A stretch of 64,000 nt of DNA from Hyphomicrobiales bacterium. GTDB taxonomy: Bacteria; Pseudomonadota; Alphaproteobacteria; Rhizobiales; Rhizobiaceae. Each line of letters starts with the position of its first letter. The stretch's first letter is position 1. The notes beneath the pieces were generated by a model. The model saw only the letters and a list, made by a program, of their open reading frames with translations. It was not told the origin of the DNA and ran no database searches. This document shows, one piece after another, positions 25,213 through 34,484 of this stretch. The position numbers were made by a program, and so were the translations under genes. Location: NCBI GenBank assembly GCA_900473745.1, contig UCMW01000004.1, positions 310,001-374,000 of the forward strand. Reading direction: 5' to 3'.

Positions 25213-28200
25213 ACCCTTCGATGCCTCGACCTCGCTGGCCCAGCTCAAGCGATTCCAACGCAAAACCGTTGACTACGTGTTCGACCGCCTGCATGGACTG
25301 GACCAAATGCGCCAGTTCCTCGTCGCCGACGAGGTCGGCCTTGGCAAGACAGTGGTCGCTCGTGGTATAGTCGCCAAGACCATCGAGATGCTCTGGCCCA
25401 CAGCAAGGCGCATCGACATCGTCTACATTTGCTCCAATCAATCGATCGCAGCACAGAACCTCAACCGGCTCAACGTAATGGGGAAGGAAGCAATGGCCCT
25501 TCCCACTCGTATCACTTTGATGCCGCTGCGGATGCGTGAGAAGAACACGATCAATCCGAACGGCGTGAACTTCATCAGCCTCACGCCCGGCACGACCTTC
25601 AACCTGCACTCGTCGAACGGCGTGATGGAAGAGCGCGCACTTCTGCTGCGGCTGCTTGAGCCGTTGGCACCTGTGGCCTCGCTCAAGAACGCCTTCCAGG
25701 TGGGCGCCAAACGGAAGAACTGGAACTGGCAGGTCAGCCAGATGAACCTGGACGGCATCGAAAAGACGATCGTTCGTCGCTTCCAGTCGACCGTCTCAAA
25801 GAACAAGGTGCTCATGGCTGAATTGGGCGAGGTGTGCGAACTCTTCGGAACTTACCGGAAGAAGTACCCAAAGCCATCCAATTTGGCGCGCACATCACTG
25901 GTCGCCAAATTGCGAAAGGCGCTCTCGCATGCATGCGTGATGGCGTTGCAGCCTGACCTGATCATCCTCGACGAATTCCAGCGCTTCCGCGAGTTGCTCT
26001 CGGGCGACGATGATGCTGCCGAGCTGGCTCGCGCCCTGTTCGAGTACGGGGATCAAGAGACGGGTGCGCGCACTCTCCTGCTCTCGGCCACCCCTTACAA
26101 AATGCTGACGCTTTCCGAGGATTCGCCCGATGACGGCAACCACTACGAGGATTTTCTCAAGACGATTGGCTTCCTGCACGGTCGTGATCGCGCTTCCGCG
26201 GTCGCTGATGAACTCGACCTCGAGATGCGTCGGTTCCGACGCTTCCTTCAAGATCTGCCTGCGGCGAACAAGCAGGCCAAGAAGGCGCGCAAGGACATCG
26301 AAGCTCGCCTCAAGAAGGTAATGAGCCGCACCGAAAGGGTCGACAGCACCATCGAGAGAGACTCGATGCTGAGCGAGCCACCAATGGAAGCGAAGATAGT
26401 CGCGGAGGACCTTCGTCAAGCGATGGTGGCGGCACAGGTAGCGCGATGCGCTGGGGCGCCCGAGATCATCGAGTACTGGAAGTCCGCGCCCTACCTGCTG
26501 AACTTCATGCGCGACTACAAGCTGAAGAAGCTGCTCAAGGAAGCGGTTGCCAAGCCGGACCCAGTCCTGGTCGCTGCGGTCGCCGAGGCGGAGGCACTGG
26601 CGCTGCGGATGGACGACATCGAGGCCTACAAGCCGGTCGAGCCGGGGAACGCCCGGCTCAGAGCCCTAATGTCGGACCTCTTTGATGCTAAGCTTGATCA
26701 GCACCTCTGGATCTCCCCATCGCTCGCCTACTATGGGGAAGCAGCAAAAGCGCGGCCTCTGACCAAGGCGTTGGTCTTTTCCGCCTGGCAGATGGTCCCG
26801 GATGCGCTCGCAGCCCTCATCTCGTACGAAGCCGAACGTCGCATGGGCGCTGCAGATTCAAAGCTGGCATATTCCGACGCAGCGAAACGCCGGCCTTTGC
26901 AGTTTCGGCTCGACACCAACGACCGGCCAGCCGCGTTGCGCACGCTCAACCTTATCTATCCTTCCCCTCTCCTGGCCGAACTCGGCGACCCATTGTCGGT
27001 CTTCGCGGCTGCTGCCCAACGGCCCACTACTGAGGAGATGCGGACCGCACTGCGCCAAAAGCTTGCCGAACGTCTTGTTAAGCTTCCCAAGGCCAAGGAT
27101 GGCAAAACCTCGAGCGCGCGAGATTGGGAATGGTCCATGGCGGTGTTGCTGGACGCCGCGGCCGGCAATGGGGCTCCGGAATGGGTGAGGAGCGGAGCCT
27201 TCGCCACGACGGGCAATGAGGCCGGATTCCGAGACCACGTCAACGAGCTGAGCGCCGCACAAGGCATCAACGAAGACGGTAGCGACGCTGCATTGGAACT
27301 TATCATCGATATCGCGTTGGGAAGCCCTGCGGTGTGTGCGGTTCGCGCCCTCAAACGTATCGCGCCCGAACTTGCCTGGGATGCGCCCCAGCTCCTGGAA
27401 GCAGCGGCCCATGTCGCTTGGGGCTTCCGAACCCTGTTCAACCAGCACGAGACCGTGGCGCTGCTGCGACACGAGAGCGATGAGCATTATTGGCGCAGCG
27501 TCCTGGCGCATTGCACAGCTCACAATCTCCAGGCTGTACTCGACGAGTACGCCCATTATCTCGTCGAAGGAGAGGGGTTGGTGACCAAGTCGCCGACTGA
27601 ACGCGCAAGCGGCGTGGCCAAGGCCATGGTGAGCGCACTGTCCATTCGCCCATCCCAGATCGAGGTCGACGACGTCAGGGCCGAGAACGGCCGCCTTGTC
27701 TTCAAAAAGCCTATCAAGATGCGCGGTCGGTTCGCGATGCGCTTGGCAGAACTCACGGACGAGGAAGGCGGTGCTGTTAGGCTGTCGACGGTTCGGGAAG
27801 CCTTCAACTCGCCTTTCAGACCGTTCGTCCTTGCCACGACTTCGATCGGCCAAGAGGGCTTGGACTTCCACCCTTATTGCCATCGGGTCTACCACTGGAA
27901 CTTGCCCGGCAACCCTGTCGATCTTGAGCAGCGCGAAGGGCGCGTCCAGCGCTTCAAGGGCCATGCCGTTCGTCTCAACGTCGCCGAGGCGCACGCCGAC
28001 GCGGTTCGCCAAGGCCGCAAGCCACCTACCGACCCTTGGGCGGCGATGTTTGCCGCGGCACGCCGCGCTACCAAGAGCCGCGACGAACTGATCCCCTACT
28101 GGATCTTCGAAGGCTCGACGAAGGTCGAGCGGCGCGTACCCTTGATACCATTGAGTCGAGAGGAGAAGCGGCTTCAATGGCTGAAACGAAGCCTTACTGT

Positions 28201-28321
28201 CTATAGGCTGGCGTTTGGGCAGCCACGGCAAGATGATCTCCTAGCACACCTCGTCCGGCTGGTCGGCGATGGCTTCGATGTCAGCGAGTTCGATGAGCTG
28301 CAGATCAGGTTGCGTCCATGA
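25202..28321 (+). CDS. SNF2-like superfamily 2 helicase of the DUF6361/PLD module
   Basis: A 1039-aa DNA-dependent ATPase. Walker A region VADEVGLGKTVVARG near residue 43, Walker B IILDEFQRF near 257 (DEFQ rather than DEAH), SATPYKML near 297, and C-terminal motifs TTSIGQEGLDFHPY near 880 and QREGRVQRFKGH near 911. About 500 residues separate the two RecA-like lobes, an unusually large insertion. The ATG overlaps the PLD stop by 11 bases; a frame extension back to 24719 is a shadow. Probably the motor that moves on phage DNA while the PLD partner cuts. Confidence 0.85.
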   Translation: MRGEPFDASTSLAQLKRFQRKTVDYVFDRLHGLDQMRQFLVADEVGLGKTVVARGIVAKTIEMLWPTARRIDIVYICSNQSIAAQNLNRLNVMGKEAMALPTRITLMPLRMREKNTINPNGVNFISLTPGTTFNLHSSNGVMEERALLLRLLEPLAPVASLKNAFQVGAKRKNWNWQVSQMNLDGIEKTIVRRFQSTVSKNKVLMAELGEVCELFGTYRKKYPKPSNLARTSLVAKLRKALSHACVMALQPDLIILDEFQRFRELLSGDDDAAELARALFEYGDQETGARTLLLSATPYKMLTLSEDSPDDGNHYEDFLKTIGFLHGRDRASAVADELDLEMRRFRRFLQDLPAANKQAKKARKDIEARLKKVMSRTERVDSTIERDSMLSEPPMEAKIVAEDLRQAMVAAQVARCAGAPEIIEYWKSAPYLLNFMRDYKLKKLLKEAVAKPDPVLVAAVAEAEALALRMDDIEAYKPVEPGNARLRALMSDLFDAKLDQHLWISPSLAYYGEAAKARPLTKALVFSAWQMVPDALAALISYEAERRMGAADSKLAYSDAAKRRPLQFRLDTNDRPAALRTLNLIYPSPLLAELGDPLSVFAAAAQRPTTEEMRTALRQKLAERLVKLPKAKDGKTSSARDWEWSMAVLLDAAAGNGAPEWVRSGAFATTGNEAGFRDHVNELSAAQGINEDGSDAALELIIDIALGSPAVCAVRALKRIAPELAWDAPQLLEAAAHVAWGFRTLFNQHETVALLRHESDEHYWRSVLAHCTAHNLQAVLDEYAHYLVEGEGLVTKSPTERASGVAKAMVSALSIRPSQIEVDDVRAENGRLVFKKPIKMRGRFAMRLAELTDEEGGAVRLSTVREAFNSPFRPFVLATTSIGQEGLDFHPYCHRVYHWNLPGNPVDLEQREGRVQRFKGHAVRLNVAEAHADAVRQGRKPPTDPWAAMFAAARRATKSRDELIPYWIFEGSTKVERRVPLIPLSREEKRLQWLKRSLTVYRLAFGQPRQDDLLAHLVRLVGDGFDVSEFDELQIRLRP

Positions 28322-28463
28322 GAAGCCGAACACGCTCGTCCCCTCTGTGGCTTTCGAAGAAGACGCCAACCCTCACCCATTAAGCATTGGCCCCAAAAAG
28401 CTGAGCTGTCTGCCGGGAAAGTACCCGCCTCAGAACCATCTATGACGACCACCGAAGAATTCC

Positions 28464-28660
28464 ATGGCATTCCGTTTCGTCCACAACGCAGACATCCACT
28501 TGAATTGGCCCTCGCAATCCCTAGCGATGCGCAATCCTAGTTGCCCGGATCGTCGGTGATGCGAGCAGGCAAGCGTTCAAAGCCATCGTCGATCTCTGCC
28601 TTGCGAGCAGGTAGATGGCGGATGTCTGCTTGCGACTGCCTTTGATCGAAAGCTGCCCAT
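28464..28660 (+). pseudogene. 5' remnant of an SbcD-like metallophosphoesterase gene
   Basis: The frame opens MAFRFVHNADIHLNWPSQSL, matching the usual MAFRFVHTADIHLDSPL start of SbcD-like DNA-repair exonucleases (the metal-binding D-x-H is retained). A frame change then stops it within 31 codons. Another frame continues with GDASRQAFKAIVDLCLA, again family-like, before decay. The homology ends about 30 bases before repeat copy 4. The remnant suggests that a nuclease/ATPase pair was destroyed when the next module arrived. Confidence 0.7.
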
Positions 28661-28692
28661 CCTCTTACTGCCCCATAACGAACCTGCTTGCA

Positions 28693-28995
28693 GGTCCCCA
28701 GCCAATTTTCTTGGGTCGCTGAGGTTGACTGATGGCTTAAGGATCGCAGCCGAGACCGCTCAACTTGTTGAGAAGACGTCGATTTTTCGAAGTGGAAAGG
28801 GTCGCCGATTTAGAGCGAAAAAGCGGCCTGAAATGGCCTGCCTGGGAGATCCGGATTCTCACGTAAATTCAAGGGCTTAGAAAAATAGCCTTTGATTTTC
28901 CTCTGTTTTCCTGTCGCGAGCGACCGTGGATGCCGTTTTTGTGCCCTGGCTTTGGGCCGACGTCAACGTGGCGGGAGAGCGGCAATTATTTCCGC
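28693..28995 (+). repeat. dispersed ~305-bp repeat, copy 4
   Basis: Starts GGTCCCCAGCCAATTTT, whose core (28695-28707) is identical to the tRNA-Gln 3' end over 13 bases. It is the most diverged copy in the middle, but 'gcgagcgaccgtggatgcc', 'gtgccctggctttgggc' and the terminal GCGGCAATTATTTCCGC (28979-28995) are intact. It separates the DUF6361 module from the OLD-type gene. Confidence 0.88.
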
Positions 28996-29326
28996 TACCC
29001 AACACCAAGCTCGTGCGCTAGGGCCGCAGCATGTGAGCGTTCGATTTGCCCTCTCATATTTGTCAGAAGCGAACTGTCACGGCTGAAAGCGCCCGTGGTT
29101 CGGGCACTACCTTTTTGCTCTTACGGAAGCTTCTCTTGGCCAATGATCCCAAATAAGGCTGACTCGACTGCCAGACGCCGCGCTGATGGCCGGAGTCCAC
29201 GGTTCGCCGTTTGAGAATGTGGATCGTATTCGCCTTCAGTTCCGTCATGGTGTAGCGAGCAAACATTGTTCGAAGCTGCAGATTGAACAGGCGTAACTGA
29301 CCCGAAAAATCTGAAAAGAGCTGCCA
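28996..29326. other. non-coding stretch after repeat copy 4
   Basis: About 330 bases downstream of the OLD gene's stop. Several short open frames, none with an SD or known domain. No clear terminator was found. Confidence 0.3.
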
Positions 29327-31180
29327 TCAGTCTTGCGGCGGGTTAAAAGCAGATGTCCAACTCGGCGCGATAAGATGGAGTGACGGAGAGTAGATCACAT
29401 TCTCGCAATCCTGCGTCGCACCGCCTACGAGTTGGTGTATCCGCGGACGTAGGCCGTCCATCAGTATTTTACCATGGCTATGTTGGAAGGCTACTGGAAC
29501 CAGGCCGTTTGCGGGCACAAAGGTTAAGTTAGCTGGTGGATTTGCAGGCATCCCGCACTGCTCCCATTCGGGTTTTCCACGCTTGCGAGTGCTGTTGTAG
29601 ACCGTCATCCTGACTTGGTCGCGTGCAGTGTGGGCCGCTGCGACGAGTTGGTCCCGCTTGAAAGCCGTGACGTCGAAGATCGCAGCGTCGACCAACTCGG
29701 GTGCAAGCAGTGGGAAGTGAGTCTTCAGGTGCTCGGCCTGGGCAAAGGAATGTTCAACGTCGTTGAGAGGCGTGAACACCTCGGTGACACGGGTGACGCC
29801 ATTCCGCTGTCTCTCAGCCGCCGCTGTCGCGATCTCAAAGTCCATTTCGGGCTGAGTGCGGAAATCGCGGTCGCGATGAAGGATGATCCGCGCGTCTGGT
29901 CGCATGTCAGTTATCATGCTAGCGAGTAGGCGGGCGGCCTGCAGGTTGCCACACCCGTTGTAGGAGAGTACGGCGAGGTTTTCTGGCGCGCCGTTGGCTC
30001 GTGCCAACGCGGTGACTGGTTTGGTGAGCTTGTCCTCGGTCATCAGAATGTATGGACGCGCGGGGTCAAAGGCGTCGGCACCGGCTGAGAGCGCGCCGAG
30101 GGCCATTAGTATTGGGATCGCTGGCCGCTGGGCTTCGTCGACAGGGACCTGAACGCCTTCGCTCATCCAGATGACGGAGGCGTCGGTGTCATACATTAAC
30201 CGCTGGATCAACTGGGGGGAGTGGCTGGCGAAAAGGATGCGTGTCTTGGTTTCCGCAGCGATGCCGCGCAACGCTTCGTAAAGCCTCGATTGGCTGTCTG
30301 CGTGAAGATGAGCATCCGGCTCGTCAAGTAGCAGAAGCGGAGGCGCGTAGAAGCAAGCGTAGGCGATGATCTGAATCACCTGCAACATGCCTGTCGAAGC
30401 CATGTCGATTGTTACTCGGGAATCGTTCCCTTGGACTTCGACGTTCACATAACGATCCCGGTGATGGTCATGCGTTACAATAACGCGTGCTCCGGGATAG
30501 CAACGGTCTAGGAGAGTACAAAACGTCTTCCAACCGCTTTGAGGAAGCGCTTCTATGTCTCGTCTTTGTGTCCACAAGATTCGCGCCATCTCGTCCAGGT
30601 CATGTGTGAACAGGTGGTCGAGTACGGTCCGGAGGTAGAGGTTCGCGTCGCCGTGCATTACGGCGGCGTCCATCGCGCCCTTCGTACGCCATTCCTCGCG
30701 CATCGGTATGCCGGAAAGCCCAGGTGTTAGTATCGAGAACGGTTGGTCGGGATTGGCGAGCACGGCGGCCAGATCGTCATCGCCTGTGCGGATGATAGTA
30801 ATGTTAGCGTTCTTTCCCCGCCTTACTTCGATCGTCAGCTCTTTTGCAGCGTCCGTGTCGAGATCGATGCCGCTATAGGTAATAGAGAAACCAAGGTTCT
30901 GGGTTGCCGGATCACCCCGGCGCAGATCCAGAAGACGCTCGGTCGGCCGAAACAGGACTGCGTCGTTCGCCACTGTGGCTGCGAAGTCGGGTGTGCCGTC
31001 GCCACGCACCCTACGCAGCGCCGCCTGGAGGATGGACACGCCGAGTTGCGCTGCTTGCAGCGCGCTGCTCTTTCCGCTGGTGTTCCCTCCGACAAGCGCG
31101 GTAACGGGCTTCAGATTGATGGTGAGCTCTTCAATCCGTTTGAAGTGTCTGACCGTGATCTGGTCGAGTCGAACCTGCAT
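29327..31180 (-). CDS. OLD-family-like ATPase with TOPRIM-type C-terminus
   Basis: A 617-aa protein. The N-terminal ABC/SMC-like ATPase has Walker A GGNTSGKS at 31-38, Walker B LLLLDEPDAHLH near 290 and the switch His in FASHSPQLIQRL. The C-terminal half contains MTEDKLTKPVT and RIILHRDRDFRT, which fit the acidic positions of a TOPRIM nuclease. This is the architecture of OLD-family exonucleases, used in several phage-defence systems (with or without a UvrD-like GajB partner). No GajB-like helicase is adjacent, so it would be a stand-alone OLD or a broken pair. Confidence 0.78.
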   Translation of the reverse strand: MQVRLDQITVRHFKRIEELTINLKPVTALVGGNTSGKSSALQAAQLGVSILQAALRRVRGDGTPDFAATVANDAVLFRPTERLLDLRRGDPATQNLGFSITYSGIDLDTDAAKELTIEVRRGKNANITIIRTGDDDLAAVLANPDQPFSILTPGLSGIPMREEWRTKGAMDAAVMHGDANLYLRTVLDHLFTHDLDEMARILWTQRRDIEALPQSGWKTFCTLLDRCYPGARVIVTHDHHRDRYVNVEVQGNDSRVTIDMASTGMLQVIQIIAYACFYAPPLLLLDEPDAHLHADSQSRLYEALRGIAAETKTRILFASHSPQLIQRLMYDTDASVIWMSEGVQVPVDEAQRPAIPILMALGALSAGADAFDPARPYILMTEDKLTKPVTALARANGAPENLAVLSYNGCGNLQAARLLASMITDMRPDARIILHRDRDFRTQPEMDFEIATAAAERQRNGVTRVTEVFTPLNDVEHSFAQAEHLKTHFPLLAPELVDAAIFDVTAFKRDQLVAAAHTARDQVRMTVYNSTRKRGKPEWEQCGMPANPPANLTFVPANGLVPVAFQHSHGKILMDGLRPRIHQLVGGATQDCENVIYSPSLHLIAPSWTSAFNPPQD

Positions 31181-31486
31181 GAGTCCCCTCCATGCTACTA
31201 TAGGCTGCAGTCTACTGAAGGCTGATTGTCATGATAATTGCAACGTCAATCGGATCGGGTCCACAGGAAGATCGCCACGGTCAATCTCATTACAAACCTG
31301 TCTGTCCGCTTCCGGCCCCGCAACTGCCGTTGTTCACACTTGGTTCAATCAATTGTTTCCCGAAAACGCCCTCACGAAGCTTATGAACCAAAAGCTTTCT
31401 CTACAGGTGACGTCTCGCCGGTTGGCCAACGGTTTTGCTGGTAGCGTAGTCAGTATCCTCGCAGTCAGGCGTTTAAGGGTGTTGCG
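31181..31486. other. divergent intergenic region before the SNF2/Mod/Res module
   Basis: Promoter region for the OLD gene (minus) and, with the following bases to 31581, for the helicase gene (plus). AT-richer than its surroundings. A 68-codon frame at 31238 has no SD and is not supported. Confidence 0.3.
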
Positions 31487-31503
31487 GCGGAAATAATTTC
31501 CGC
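31487..31503. repeat. isolated GCGGAAATAATTTCCGC palindrome
   Basis: Same palindrome that ends the 305-bp repeats, here without the rest of the repeat. It lies 79 bases upstream of the SNF2 helicase start, at the joint between the OLD module and the Mod/Res module. Confidence 0.8.
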
Positions 31504-31581
31504 GGTTGGCTTTGGTATGGCCACCCACTACTGTCGTCGGATGCAAATTCACTCATCTTTTTCAGCATTGTTCACATAGCC

Positions 31582-34452
31582 ATGCCCACCGCGTACCACA
31601 GCAAATACGTTGCATACGATCTAACGAAGCTGGCTCCACCAGGATCGGAAGATCAGCTCTCGATGTCGTTGTTCGATGCATCCGTGGATCTCAATCCGCA
31701 TCAGATAGAGGCGGCAATGTTTGCCTTGCAGTCTCCACTGGCTGAGGGAGCCATTCTGGCGGACGAAGTGGGGTTGGGCAAAACGATTGAGGCGGGGATC
31801 GTCCTCTGTCAGAAATGGGCTGAACGTAAGAGGAAGCTCATTATCATCTGCCCGGCAGCTATCCGACAGCAATGGGCTGCAGAACTCACGAGCAAGTTCA
31901 ATTTGCCGGCCGTGGTCCTGGATGCGAAAACCTACCGGCAGATGAAGGCTGAGGGCGTTCCTGCACCGCTGTCGCAAAAATCGATCGTCATTCTCTCCTA
32001 CCATTACGCTGCCAAGCTGAAAGACGAACTTCGTCAAGTTGACTGGGACTTGGTGGTCCTGGACGAAGCCCACAAGCTCCGCAACGCTTATCGTGCGAGC
32101 AACCGGATCGGCCAGGCTTTGCAATGGTCGATCGAAGGCCGGAAGAAGCTGCTGCTAACCGCGACGCCGCTGCAGAATAGCCTGATGGAGATTTTTGGGC
32201 TTACCAATTTCATCGATCCCAACATCTTTGGTGATGCGAACAGCTTTCGATCCAAGTATGTCAATGCCGGCGGGGATCTGCCAGAGTTACGGCGCAGGCT
32301 CGCTGACTTCTGCAAACGTACGCTGCGAAAGCAGGTTCTGGAATACGTCAAGTACACCAAGCGCCGCGCGATCACGCAACCTTTCAGCCCTGCAGCAAGC
32401 GAACAGGCTCTCTATGACGGGATCACCCGGTTTCTCCAGCAGGACGACACTTATGCCATCCCTTCACAGCAACGGCATCTGACGGTCCTCATCCTGAGGA
32501 AACTGCTTGCATCTTCATCGCAGGCGATTGCCGGAACTCTGCAGACATTGCTCGCGCGCCTTCAGGCGATGGCAGAAGGAAAGGCTTCCGAGAACCCCAT
32601 CGAATCGATCGTGCTCGCAGACGACTTTGATGAAGAAGTCCTTGAGGACTGGGACGAGCTGGAACAGGCGACAGGCGCTGACGATCGCCAGATTGATATG
32701 CCAAAGCTTCGTCGTGAAATTGAAGACATTGCCAATCTGATTCAGCTCGCACGCTCCATTCACACTGACACGAAGTCAAAGGCGCTTCTTACTGCCCTTG
32801 ACGTTGGATTTTCCGAGCCGCAGCGGATGGGAGCCGCGAAGAAAGCACTCATCTTCACCGAGTCGCGGCGGACCCAGGAATATCTGCGGGAGTTCTTGCA
32901 GCGAAGTGGGTACGCGGGTCAGATCGTGACCTTCAGCGGCACAAACAATGACCGGCAGGCGCAGCAAGTCTACGAGAAGTGGGTCTCAAACTCGAAAAAC
33001 AGCCAGCGCGTTTCAGGGTCTCGTCAGATCGATGTCCGCACGGCACTGATTGACGAATTCCGTGACAACGCATCGATCATGATTGCCACGGAGGCCGCGT
33101 CCGAGGGTGTCAATCTTCAATTCTGTTCGCAAGTCATCAACTACGATCTGCCTTGGAACCCCCAACGAATTGAGCAGCGCATCGGACGATGCCATCGGTA
33201 CGGGCAAACGCACGACGTGATTGTCGTAAACTTCCTCAACGAAAGGAACGAAGCCGACAAGCGGGTCCATGCTCTTCTGACGGAAAAGTTCAATCTCTTC
33301 GATGGCGTATTTGGCGCATCCGACGAGGTCTTGGGAAGCATCGAGTCCGGGCTAGACTTCGAGAAGCGTATTCTTGCCATCTACCAGGATTGCCGCACGC
33401 CAGAGGCGATCGCTAAGGCATTCGATGAGCTCCAGGAACAGCTCGATGAGCAGATACGCAGCCGTATGGACGACACCCGCCGCGCGCTTCTGGAGCATTT
33501 CGATGAGGATGTGCATGCGAGACTGAAGCTGCGGCTGGCCGATGCCCGAGAGCAGCTTGATCGGATGGGGCGACGGTTCTGGGATTTGACGCGTTGGACC
33601 TTGCAGGAGCGAGCGAAGTTTGACGAAGCAAATCTCGCTTTCGATCTCTTGTCTCCACCTACGGTCGATATTCGGCCGGGCCGCTATCATCTCATTTCAC
33701 GAACTTCGGTATCCGATCAGACCATCAACGAGCATGGCTACTTTCTGTACCGATTATCTCACACACTGGGAGAGCATGTCGTCTCGACGGCGAAATCTGC
33801 TGAAACGCCCGTTGCCGAGTTGCGATTTGACGTCAGCGCTCACACGTCTCGCGTTGCTATCGTGGAAGCGCTGAAAGGCAGGACAGGTTGGCTGACGCTC
33901 AGAAAGCTGACCGTCACCACGTTCGAGACTGAGGAGTACCTCCTGTTTTCGGGCGTTGACGAAAATGGCCGATCCATCGACCATGAGGCATGCACCAAGC
34001 TCTTCTCTGTCGGAGCTTCAGTGGAAGCTACAGGCGCTGCGGAAGCATCGGTGGCAGACCGACTTGAGGCTGAAGCAGGGCAGCATGTAAAGGCGCGGCT
34101 CAATCAATCTCTCGAAGCAAACAACAGGCATTTCGCCGCCGCCAGGGATCGTCTTGAACGTTGGGCCGATGACAAGATTTTCGCGGCGGAAAAAGCGCTG
34201 AAGGATACAAAGGAGCAGATCAAGGCGATCCGGCGTGAGGCACGCCAGGCAGCAACGCTGGAGGAAGAGGCGGCGATCCAGATGAAGCTTCAGGAACTCG
34301 AACGGCGTCAGCGCAAACAGCGGCAGGAGATCTTCACTCAGGAAGATGAGGTTGCCGAAAAGCGGGACGAGTTGATTGCCAACCTTCAAAAGCGCCTGCA
34401 ACACGGCCACGCTGTCGAAACGCTGTTTACCATCCGCTGGGCGGTTGTATAA
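31582..34452 (+). CDS. SNF2-family helicase (DrmD/RapA-like) of a three-gene restriction module
   Basis: A 956-aa SF2 ATPase. Motif I LADEVGLGKTIEAG near residue 58, DEAHKLRNAYR near 160, TATPLQNS near 192, and C-terminal EAASEGVNLQFCSQVINYD plus QRIEQRIGRCHRYGQ (about 500-540). The C-terminus (about 860-945) is a long coiled coil rich in Glu, Lys, Gln. It precedes the Mod gene by 32 bases, so it is part of the same operon. Comparable SNF2 proteins are remodelling partners in DISARM (DrmD); here it accompanies type III-like Mod and Res instead. Confidence 0.87.
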   Translation: MPTAYHSKYVAYDLTKLAPPGSEDQLSMSLFDASVDLNPHQIEAAMFALQSPLAEGAILADEVGLGKTIEAGIVLCQKWAERKRKLIIICPAAIRQQWAAELTSKFNLPAVVLDAKTYRQMKAEGVPAPLSQKSIVILSYHYAAKLKDELRQVDWDLVVLDEAHKLRNAYRASNRIGQALQWSIEGRKKLLLTATPLQNSLMEIFGLTNFIDPNIFGDANSFRSKYVNAGGDLPELRRRLADFCKRTLRKQVLEYVKYTKRRAITQPFSPAASEQALYDGITRFLQQDDTYAIPSQQRHLTVLILRKLLASSSQAIAGTLQTLLARLQAMAEGKASENPIESIVLADDFDEEVLEDWDELEQATGADDRQIDMPKLRREIEDIANLIQLARSIHTDTKSKALLTALDVGFSEPQRMGAAKKALIFTESRRTQEYLREFLQRSGYAGQIVTFSGTNNDRQAQQVYEKWVSNSKNSQRVSGSRQIDVRTALIDEFRDNASIMIATEAASEGVNLQFCSQVINYDLPWNPQRIEQRIGRCHRYGQTHDVIVVNFLNERNEADKRVHALLTEKFNLFDGVFGASDEVLGSIESGLDFEKRILAIYQDCRTPEAIAKAFDELQEQLDEQIRSRMDDTRRALLEHFDEDVHARLKLRLADAREQLDRMGRRFWDLTRWTLQERAKFDEANLAFDLLSPPTVDIRPGRYHLISRTSVSDQTINEHGYFLYRLSHTLGEHVVSTAKSAETPVAELRFDVSAHTSRVAIVEALKGRTGWLTLRKLTVTTFETEEYLLFSGVDENGRSIDHEACTKLFSVGASVEATGAAEASVADRLEAEAGQHVKARLNQSLEANNRHFAAARDRLERWADDKIFAAEKALKDTKEQIKAIRREARQAATLEEEAAIQMKLQELERRQRKQRQEIFTQEDEVAEKRDELIANLQKRLQHGHAVETLFTIRWAVV

Positions 34453-34484
34453 AGCCGCGCGAGAACACCAAGGACAACAATAAG

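Noticed and set aside
26858..28231. 457-codon minus-strand frame opposite the helicase
   Set aside because: The plus-strand frame contains all helicase motifs; the minus frame has none.
1949..28995. 305-bp repeats as insertion sequences or MITEs
   Set aside because: No terminal inverted repeats, no target-site duplications visible at the ends, no transposase in the window.
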